In this document: positions 6,833 to 13,513 of the stretch, one piece after another | How positions within the stretch are numbered: the stretch's first letter is position 1 | How the letters are laid out: every line of letters begins with the position of its first letter | Assembly: GCA_021648745.1 (NCBI GenBank) | Contig: JAKISE010000031.1 | Coordinates: 1-31,184, forward strand | DNA length: 31,184 nt | Source: Cyclobacteriaceae bacterium | Lineage (GTDB): Bacteria > Bacteroidota > Bacteroidia > Cytophagales > Cyclobacteriaceae | Direction of reading: 5' to 3' | Position numbers and translations under genes: made by a program | The notes under the pieces: generated by a model | What the model saw: the letters and a program-made list of their open reading frames with translations, nothing else | What the model was told of the DNA's origin: nothing | The model's database searches: none

Positions 6833-8953
6833 ATGAGTATTGAAAAGTTTAGCTATGACAATAAAATTGTAAAATATTTTATCATAGCAACCGTAGTTTT
6901 TGGAATTGTTGGAATGTTAGTTGGTTTAACCATTGCCACTCAGATATTCCATCCGGCAGCAAATTTTAATATCCCATGGTTAACATTTGGTCGGTTACGA
7001 CCCTTACACACGAATGCAATTATTTTTGCATTCGTAGGCAATGCTATGTTTGCGGGCATTTACTACTCTATGCAACGCCTGTTAAAAGCAAGAATGTTTA
7101 ACGATATGTTAAGCTGGATTCATTTTTGGGGGTGGCAAGCAATTATAGTTGCTGCTGCTATTACATTGCCTTTAGGTTATACTACTTCAAAAGAATATGC
7201 CGAGCTAGAGTGGCCAATTGATATAGCTATTACACTTATTTGGGTGGCTTTTGGTATTAATATGATTGGTACGATTATAAAACGAAGAGAGCGACATATG
7301 TATGTAGCCATTTGGTTTTATATAGCCACTTTCGTTACAGTTGCCGTTCTTCATATTGTTAACTCTATGGCGTTGCCAGTATCTTTATTTAAAAGTTACT
7401 CTGTGTATGCAGGCGTTCAAGATGCACTCGTACAATGGTGGTATGGGCATAATGCAGTAGCATTTTTCTTAACCACGCCATTCTTAGGTATTATGTATTA
7501 TTATTTACCTAAGGCAGCAAATAGGCCAGTTTTCTCTTATAAACTGTCGATAATCCATTTTTGGTCGCTCATTTTTTTATACATCTGGGCTGGTCCTCAC
7601 CACTTACTTTATACGTCATTACCTAACTGGGCACAAACTTTAGGCACCGTATTTTCGCTTATGTTAATTGCACCTTCCTGGGGTGGTATGCTTAATGGCC
7701 TTATGACATTGCGTGGAGCTTGGGATAGAGTTAGAGAAGATGCAGTATTGAAGTTTTTTGTGGTAGCCATTACCGCCTATGGTATGGCAACGTTTGAAGG
7801 CCCTATGCTTTCGTTAAAAAGCTTTAATGCCATAACTCACTTCACCGATTGGATTATTGCCCATGTACATATTGGCGGATTAGGATGGAATGGGTTTATG
7901 ATTTTTGGTATGCTATACTGGTTGGTGCCTCGTATGTGGGGCACAAAAATACATTCAGCCAAAGCAGCTAACCTTCATTTCTGGCTCGGCACTTTAGGCA
8001 TTATTGTATATGCTTTGCCTTTATATTGGGGTGGTGTTGTGCAGAGCTTAATGTGGAAACAATTTACACCTGATGGGTTCTTACAGTATGCTAACTTCCT
8101 AGAAACAGTAACTAAAATTTTACCATTTTATATGCTTCGTGCGGTAGGAGGTTTATTGTACTTCACAGGTGTTATTATAATGGTTGTAAATTTAATTAAA
8201 ACAGCTAAGGGAGGATCATTTATTGCCAACGAAGATGCTGAAGCACCAGCACTTGAAAAGATAGTGATTAAAGGAGGAACTTTCCATGCAGCTTTAGAAA
8301 GAAGACCAGTACAATTTACCATTTTAACACTAGTTGCTATTTTAATTGGAGGGGCATTTGAAATAATTCCTACTTATATGGTTAAATCAAATATTCCGAC
8401 CATTGCGAGTGTTAAGCCTTATACCCCACTTGAATTGCAAGGAAGAGATATTTATATTAGAGAAGGCTGTGTAAGCTGTCACTCACAAATGATAAGACCA
8501 TTTAGAAATGAAACCGAGCGTTATGGTGAATATTCTAAAGCAGGCGAATTTGTGTACGATCATCCGTTCCTATGGGGGTCGCGTAGAACAGGTCCGGATT
8601 TACATAGAACAGGCATTGGTAATAAAAATGCAAAACCAAATTCCTGGCATTACACGCATATGTACGATCCAAGAATTACATCACCAGGGTCAATTATGCC
8701 ACGTTATTTGTGGCTGCACGAAAACACATTGGATGTTAGTAGTACTCCTGCTAAAATAGAAGCGATGCAAACCTTAGGTGTTCCTTATAAAGAAGGCTTT
8801 GCGGCTGAATCAATTGAACACCTTAACAAACAAGCGCAAGAAATCGCTGATGACCTTAATTCAGGAGATATTGAAACAAGCAGCGACAAAGAAATCATTG
8901 CTTTAATTGCGTATTTACAACGATTGGGCACTGATATAAACGGAGAAAAATAA
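6833..8953 (+). CDS. ccoN: Cytochrome c oxidase cbb3-type, fused subunits I and II (CcoNO)
   Basis: One 706-residue polypeptide joins CcoN and CcoO, as is usual in Bacteroidetes. Residues 1-460 are the heme-copper oxidase core with about 12 membrane helices. Visible metal ligands include His59 (PLHTNA), His206 (WWYGHNAVAFF), His256-His257 (GPHHLLYT), and His344/His346 (AHVHIGGLGWNG). A linker at about 460-490 leads to a further helix at 493-512 and the mono-heme CcoO domain. Its CVSCH motif is at 546-550 and the distal heme ligand is probably Met622 in PGSIMPRY. The enzyme reduces oxygen to water with high affinity and pumps protons. It is the first gene of the operon, followed after one base by ccoQ. 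Confidence 0.97.
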   Translation: MSIEKFSYDNKIVKYFIIATVVFGIVGMLVGLTIATQIFHPAANFNIPWLTFGRLRPLHTNAIIFAFVGNAMFAGIYYSMQRLLKARMFNDMLSWIHFWGWQAIIVAAAITLPLGYTTSKEYAELEWPIDIAITLIWVAFGINMIGTIIKRRERHMYVAIWFYIATFVTVAVLHIVNSMALPVSLFKSYSVYAGVQDALVQWWYGHNAVAFFLTTPFLGIMYYYLPKAANRPVFSYKLSIIHFWSLIFLYIWAGPHHLLYTSLPNWAQTLGTVFSLMLIAPSWGGMLNGLMTLRGAWDRVREDAVLKFFVVAITAYGMATFEGPMLSLKSFNAITHFTDWIIAHVHIGGLGWNGFMIFGMLYWLVPRMWGTKIHSAKAANLHFWLGTLGIIVYALPLYWGGVVQSLMWKQFTPDGFLQYANFLETVTKILPFYMLRAVGGLLYFTGVIIMVVNLIKTAKGGSFIANEDAEAPALEKIVIKGGTFHAALERRPVQFTILTLVAILIGGAFEIIPTYMVKSNIPTIASVKPYTPLELQGRDIYIREGCVSCHSQMIRPFRNETERYGEYSKAGEFVYDHPFLWGSRRTGPDLHRTGIGNKNAKPNSWHYTHMYDPRITSPGSIMPRYLWLHENTLDVSSTPAKIEAMQTLGVPYKEGFAAESIEHLNKQAQEIADDLNSGDIETSSDKEIIALIAYLQRLGTDINGEK

Positions 8954-8954
8954 G

Positions 8955-9155
8955 ATGTTTAAGCATTATTTTGAAGGAGCAGAAAATATAGCAGTAGGGC
9001 CAGTAATCTCATTGGTCATATTTTTTACTTTTTTTATAATCCTCCTTTATTGGGTATTTAAAGTAGATAAAGGATTTATAAAAAAAATGGAAGAAATGCC
9101 ACTCAATGATAATTTGGTTGCAGATCAAGATTCACAAGAAAAAAAGATAGACTAA
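8955..9155 (+). CDS. ccoQ: cbb3 oxidase small subunit CcoQ
   Basis: This is a 66-residue protein with one membrane helix at about 18-36, followed by a charged tail beginning VDKGFIKKMEEMPLND. Size, position between ccoNO and ccoP and the helix-then-acidic-tail layout match CcoQ/FixQ, which stabilises the assembled oxidase. Sequence alone would be weak evidence, but the context is decisive. Its stop codon overlaps the ccoP start by one base (TAATG). Confidence 0.88.
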   Translation: MFKHYFEGAENIAVGPVISLVIFFTFFIILLYWVFKVDKGFIKKMEEMPLNDNLVADQDSQEKKID

Positions 9156-10705
9156 TGAAAATTCACAACCCATTTAAATTTGCTCGTAAAAACGCTTATT
9201 GGGCAATAACTTTGGTGTTCATACTTACAGCTCTTGGTAGCAATGCACAAGCAGAAGAAGATACAGGCATTATGATGTTCGTTGTGAGCCTTGTTGCTAT
9301 TACTGCCGTACTGGTTTTATTAGTAGCCATTTACGCCCTACAGGTTATTAATAAGCTTGAAAAAGATCAACCTGAAGGAAGTAGAGAAGAGGATAGTTTA
9401 TGGTCGCGTTTTTTAGAAATTGCTAATAATCGAGCACCTGAAGACAAGGAAGCCGACATTATGCTAGATCATAATTATGACGGTATTAGAGAATTAGATA
9501 ACCACTTACCACCTTGGTGGAAATGGTTGTTTTACATTACTATAATTTGGGGTGTTGTTTATTTAATAGGTCATCATTTCACAGGTTGGTTCCCTTTGCA
9601 AGAAGAGGAATATGAAATAGCCATGGCTGAGGCCAATAAAGAAAAAGAGGCAAATCTGGCAGCGAATGCCGAAGCTGGTGGATTTGATGAATCTACACTA
9701 GAATATACTGCCGATGCAGCAATGATTGAGGCAGGAAAGAAAACATTTGGGCGTAATTGTACTACTTGTCATGGGCAAGGAGGAGGAGGAATTGCTGGCC
9801 CGAACCTAACAGATGATTATTGGATACATGGTGGCAGCATCAAAGATATTTTCCGTGTAGTGAAAGAAGGTGTTCCTAATACAGCTATGATTCAATGGTC
9901 TAATCAACTATCCCCCACACAAATTCAAGAAGTTTCTAATTATGTAATGTTTATTAGAGGCACTAATCCTGAGAACGCTTTAAAACCTCAAGGTACTTTA
10001 TATGAAGAAGGAGCAACAAGTTCTTCAGCTGGAGCAACAACAAGTTCGGCTGGAGATTTAAGCAATGGGAAAACCGTGTATGATACTAATTGTGCGGCTT
10101 GTCATACTCTAGATGGTGGGGGAGTTATGGGCTTAGGGCCTAACTTAACAGATAAATACTGGAAGGACAGTAATGGAAGTAGAGAGGGAGTATATAAGAC
10201 TATTGCAGAAGGTGTAACCGGTTCAGCTATGATGTCATGGAAGGCATTATTAGATGAAACACAGATAAATGATGTAACTGATTATATATTAGCATTCCAA
10301 GGAACAACTCCTGCCAATCCTAAAGAGCCTGAAGGAGAGCTATATGAAACAAATGAGGTAAACTCAGTGGAGGAGGAAGCTCCTGCCAATGAAGAGCCTG
10401 TTGCTGAGGCTTCAAACCTTGAAGAAGGGAAGTCTATTTATGCGAATAATTGCGCTGCCTGCCATTTGGCAGATGGTGGTGGAATTGTTGGCCCTAACCT
10501 TACTGATAACTATTGGAAAAACTCAAATGGGACTAAAGAAGGAATTAAGAAAACAATTATAGAAGGAGTTGCAGGAACTTCGATGATGGCTTGGAGTGCA
10601 GCACTAAATGAGGCACAAATCGAGGCTGTTACCAATTTTATATTGTCCTTAAAAGGAACAACGCCTGCTGCACCTAAAGCACCAGAAGGCGATTTGTATG
10701 AATAA
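9155..10705 (+). CDS. ccoP: cbb3 oxidase subunit CcoP with three cytochrome c domains
   Basis: CcoP passes electrons from periplasmic donors to CcoO. The 516-residue protein has an N-terminal hydrophobic stretch (15-30), a helix at 38-62, and the CcoP_N segment NHLPPWWKWLFYITIIWGVV at 116-135 with its membrane helix. Three cytochrome c domains follow: CTTCH at 202-206, CAACH at 313-317 and CAACH at 433-437. Standard CcoP is about 300 residues with two hemes. Domains two and three are close copies: both contain GPNLTD.YWK.SNG and end near GTTPA.PK.PEG.LYE. An internal duplication is therefore likely. Ser/Ala/Thr- and Glu/Pro-rich linkers (285-300, 398-420) separate them. Each domain has a candidate Met ligand (Met245, Met359/360, Met477/478). 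Confidence 0.95.
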   Translation: MKIHNPFKFARKNAYWAITLVFILTALGSNAQAEEDTGIMMFVVSLVAITAVLVLLVAIYALQVINKLEKDQPEGSREEDSLWSRFLEIANNRAPEDKEADIMLDHNYDGIRELDNHLPPWWKWLFYITIIWGVVYLIGHHFTGWFPLQEEEYEIAMAEANKEKEANLAANAEAGGFDESTLEYTADAAMIEAGKKTFGRNCTTCHGQGGGGIAGPNLTDDYWIHGGSIKDIFRVVKEGVPNTAMIQWSNQLSPTQIQEVSNYVMFIRGTNPENALKPQGTLYEEGATSSSAGATTSSAGDLSNGKTVYDTNCAACHTLDGGGVMGLGPNLTDKYWKDSNGSREGVYKTIAEGVTGSAMMSWKALLDETQINDVTDYILAFQGTTPANPKEPEGELYETNEVNSVEEEAPANEEPVAEASNLEEGKSIYANNCAACHLADGGGIVGPNLTDNYWKNSNGTKEGIKKTIIEGVAGTSMMAWSAALNEAQIEAVTNFILSLKGTTPAAPKAPEGDLYE

Positions 10706-10722
10706 TTTTTAAATGATGTCAG

Positions 10723-12135
10723 GTGGAAGATTTTTACGAGTATGATGAAGAGTTTCGTGATAGCATAGGTACTGTTGACAAAGAAGGGAAGAGACTTTGG
10801 GTGTACCCCAAAAAGCCAAAAGGAAAATTTTACACCAAACGAGGCGTTGTAGCAACAGTATTATTAGGATTACTTTTTAGTGTCCCTTTTATAAAAATTG
10901 GAGGGCAACCTCTTTTATTATTTAATATTTTCGAGCGGAAGTTTGTGCTTTTTGGCATTCCTTTTTGGCCACAAGATTTCTATTTATTTGGGCTAGCCAC
11001 CATTACAATAGTTGTTTTTATTATTTTGTTCACGGTTGTATTTGGCCGTGTATGGTGTGGGTGGGCATGCCCTCAAACCATTTTTATGGAGCTAATTTTT
11101 CGTAAAATAGAATATTGGATAGATGGTGATGCCAAGCAACAACGCAAATTAGCCAATGCTCCTTGGTCAAGTTCTAAAATGCTAAAACGAACAGCCAAGT
11201 ATTCCATTTTTATGGCAATATCAATCTTGATAGCGCATACCATGATGGCTTACTTAATTGGTATAGAAGGAGTAATCGATATTATTACCAAGCCACCTTT
11301 CGAGAATTGGAGTGGGTTCTTAGGCACCGTATTTTTCACAGGCATTTTCTTTTGGGTGTTTGCTTATTTTAGAGAGCAAGCTTGTATTGCAGTTTGTCCT
11401 TATGGAAGGCTTCAAGGAGTTCTTATGAATAAAGACTCTATGGCGGTAAGCTATGATTTTACTAGAGGAGAGCCAAGAGGGAAAATAAAGAAAGGTGAGT
11501 TTCAAAATGATAAAGGAGATTGCATTGATTGTAAGCTATGTGTACATGTTTGCCCTACAGGTATAGATATAAGAAACGGGTCGCAGCTCGAATGTGTGAA
11601 CTGCACAGCTTGTATGGATGTATGCGATGAAGTAATGTTAAAGATTGACAAACCAACGGGGTTAATTCGATTAGCTTCGTACAATAATATTATTGAAGGA
11701 ACTAAGAAACTTTTTACAACAAGAGTAATTGGTTATACCATTGTTCTAGGTGTTTTAATTATCGCGCTTTCAGCACTTCTTACTAACCGGTCGAGCATTG
11801 AAGCAACAGCCTTAAGAGTTCCTGGTCAACTTTATCAAAAAACAGAGGCAGGTGACATTCAAAATTTGATTAATATTTTATTTATAAATAAAAGTTTTGA
11901 GCCGATAGAATTAGAAGTTAAAATTCGAGACTTTCCAACAGCCACCATCAAGCAAGTGGGGAGGAGCGAAATTAAGCTTGGTTCAAATAGCACATTTGAT
12001 GCAGTATTTTTTGTTGTTATTCCTAGAAGCGATCTTCACGATGTAAAAACACCAATTATTATTGATGTTTTTAAAGATGGAGAAATAGTGCACACAACAA
12101 ACACTAATTTTTTAGGACCTTTTAAATTAAAATAG
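10723..12135 (+). CDS. ccoG: Cytochrome c oxidase accessory protein CcoG (RdxA/FixG)
   Basis: This membrane-bound iron-sulfur protein is needed for copper handling during cbb3 oxidase assembly. It has 470 residues, with helices near 43-58, 88-108, 160-182, 198-215 and 335-352. Cysteine motifs are WCGWACPQ (111-118), CIAVCPYG (221-228), and two ferredoxin-like clusters, CIDCKLCVHVCP (267-278) and CVNCTACMDVC (291-301). A C-terminal periplasmic Ig-like domain (CcoG_C) follows the last helix. The start is GTG at 10723; a TGA lies in frame 9 bases upstream, excluding an earlier start. Two ATGs at 10713 and 10716 are in another frame that stops after 10 codons. Confidence 0.95.
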   Translation: MEDFYEYDEEFRDSIGTVDKEGKRLWVYPKKPKGKFYTKRGVVATVLLGLLFSVPFIKIGGQPLLLFNIFERKFVLFGIPFWPQDFYLFGLATITIVVFIILFTVVFGRVWCGWACPQTIFMELIFRKIEYWIDGDAKQQRKLANAPWSSSKMLKRTAKYSIFMAISILIAHTMMAYLIGIEGVIDIITKPPFENWSGFLGTVFFTGIFFWVFAYFREQACIAVCPYGRLQGVLMNKDSMAVSYDFTRGEPRGKIKKGEFQNDKGDCIDCKLCVHVCPTGIDIRNGSQLECVNCTACMDVCDEVMLKIDKPTGLIRLASYNNIIEGTKKLFTTRVIGYTIVLGVLIIALSALLTNRSSIEATALRVPGQLYQKTEAGDIQNLINILFINKSFEPIELEVKIRDFPTATIKQVGRSEIKLGSNSTFDAVFFVVIPRSDLHDVKTPIIIDVFKDGEIVHTTNTNFLGPFKLK

Positions 12136-12561
12136 ATGAACTGGGGGAAGAGTATAGCATTGTTTTATTCACTGTTTGTGATCGCCATTTTATCCGTGGT
12201 GGTCTTTGCTTTTACACAAGATGTTAATATCATATCTGAAGATTACTATCAGCAAGAACTAGTCTATGAAGAACAAATAACAAGAATTAAGAATACCGAC
12301 AACTTACTGGTAAGACCTTCGGTGGTATTAAAGAATAATTATGTGGAAATTATTTTTCCGAAAGAATTGAAACCAAAAGGGAGCATCTTATTTTTTAGGC
12401 CTTCTGATGGAAGTAAAGATATACAACTCCCTATTTCGTTAGGAGCCGATGGAACCCAACAAATAGATTTCTCTACACAACTAAAAGGCAAGTGGATTGC
12501 AAAACTATTGTGGAGTGATGGGGATAAAGAATTTTACTTGGAGACTATAATCGTAAAATAG
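12136..12561 (+). CDS. ccoH: cbb3 oxidase assembly protein CcoH (FixH-like)
   Basis: The 141-residue protein begins with one membrane helix (residues 6-28), then an ISEDYYQQELVYEEQI segment typical of FixH, then a beta-rich periplasmic domain. The start codon directly follows the ccoG stop. FixH/CcoH associates with the oxidase during assembly. The order ccoG-ccoH after ccoP is the standard arrangement, which strengthens a call that sequence alone would leave moderate. Confidence 0.88.
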   Translation: MNWGKSIALFYSLFVIAILSVVVFAFTQDVNIISEDYYQQELVYEEQITRIKNTDNLLVRPSVVLKNNYVEIIFPKELKPKGSILFFRPSDGSKDIQLPISLGADGTQQIDFSTQLKGKWIAKLLWSDGDKEFYLETIIVK

Positions 12562-12562
12562 T

Positions 12563-13240
12563 ATGGGTTGGAGTGCGTTTTTAATGGGCTTTTTAGGGAG
12601 TTTTCACTGCATTGGTATGTGCGGGCCTATTGTTCTTGCATTGCCAAGTAAAGGGGTACAATACAAGCTGTTATATAATATAGGCAGAACCATTACTTAC
12701 ATGTTGCTCGGATTGGCGGTAGGCCTAATAGGTCAAGGTGCTGTTTTTGCAGGCTTGCAACAATCGCTTTCCATAGGTGTTGGTGTGGTAATGTTAGTTA
12801 TTATAGTTTTCACTAAGTACAAGCACTTTGATTTGCCCACCAATGGAGTTTTAAACAAAATATATGCTAGCGTGAAAACCAAGCTCGCCCCTTTATTTAA
12901 GAGCAAGTCTTTCTTTGCACCATTATTTATCGGCATTCTCAATGGCTTATTGCCTTGTGGCTTGGTTTATGCAGCTTTATTTACAGCTCTTTCCATGGGT
13001 TCAATAGTAGGCGGAGCCAATTATATGCTCTTTTTTGGATTAGGCACAATTCCAATAATGCTTGGTTTGGGTATTTTCTCAGGTTTTACTACTCCGTCTC
13101 TTCGAACAAAACTGAACAAAATGGTGCCATATTTTTTGGCACTAGTGGCAATTCTACTAATTCTCAGAGGGCTCAATCTTGGCATACCATACGTTAGTCC
13201 TCAACTAGATGGTGCCGGAGAAATGCATCATAAAATGTGA
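12563..13240 (+). CDS. SafE/UreH-type membrane protein of the cbb3 operon
   Basis: This 225-residue integral membrane protein has about six helices. Two signature segments are repeated at the starts of its halves: GSFHCIGMCGP (12-22, Cys16 and Cys20) and GLLPCGLVYAA (128-138, Cys132). These are features of the sulfite exporter TauE/SafE family, UreH-like group (COG2836), which regularly ends Bacteroidetes cbb3 operons. Conserved Cys/His residues in the membrane suggest movement of metal or reducing equivalents for oxidase maturation, possibly copper (inference; not shown for this protein). It follows ccoH by one base and is the last gene of the operon. No CcoI copper ATPase or CcoS is present in the window. 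Confidence 0.85.
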   Translation: MGWSAFLMGFLGSFHCIGMCGPIVLALPSKGVQYKLLYNIGRTITYMLLGLAVGLIGQGAVFAGLQQSLSIGVGVVMLVIIVFTKYKHFDLPTNGVLNKIYASVKTKLAPLFKSKSFFAPLFIGILNGLLPCGLVYAALFTALSMGSIVGGANYMLFFGLGTIPIMLGLGIFSGFTTPSLRTKLNKMVPYFLALVAILLILRGLNLGIPYVSPQLDGAGEMHHKM

Positions 13241-13283
13241 GAGGAGAAGACTATAATCCTAAAGGAGCTCAGGTTATAAACCA

Positions 13284-13310
13284 CCAAAGGCGAGTTTCGC
13301 TCGCCTTTGG
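13284..13310 (+). terminator. Hairpin after the cbb3 operon
   Basis: A perfect 11-bp stem (CCAAAGGCGAG / CTCGCCTTTGG) with a 5-base loop lies 44 bases after the last gene of the operon. It is the strongest hairpin in the gap. It lacks a clean T-run directly after it, so it may terminate weakly or protect mRNA ends. Confidence 0.6.
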
Positions 13311-13327
13311 GTTGGTGTGGTGCCAGA

Positions 13328-13345
13328 TCCCGATAACTATCGGGA
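13328..13345. repeat. Palindrome TCCCGATA-AC-TATCGGGA
   Basis: An 8-bp perfect inverted repeat with a 2-base centre lies 17 bases after the operon hairpin. Its compact form resembles REP-type intergenic palindromes; copy number elsewhere in the genome cannot be judged here. Confidence 0.5.
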
Positions 13346-13371
13346 CGACATCCAATTTAACCACCATTGGG

Positions 13372-13394
13372 GGTTCAATTGTATTAATTGAACC
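13372..13394. repeat. Third hairpin in the operon-end gap
   Basis: GGTTCAATT and AATTGAACC pair perfectly (9 bp) around a 5-base loop. It is the third stem-loop in a row within about 110 bases. The rest of the 273-bp gap up to the helicase gene shows no coding frame. Confidence 0.55.
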
Positions 13395-13513
13395 GTACAT
13401 TAAATATACTTAGTCCAAAACAATTCTACAACTAAACTGATATAAATCATATGCTCTTTTCTTGTCTAGGACAGCCATTATGTATTACTTTGTGAGTTAT
13501 TCTAGTTTATAAA

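Noticed and set aside
10713..10745. ATG-ATG at 10713/10716 as the start of ccoG
   Set aside because: These ATGs are in a different frame that stops after 10 codons; the conserved CcoG N-terminus is read from the GTG at 10723.
13284..13394. CRISPR array in the hairpin-rich gap
   Set aside because: The three palindromes differ in sequence and there are no regularly spaced direct repeats.
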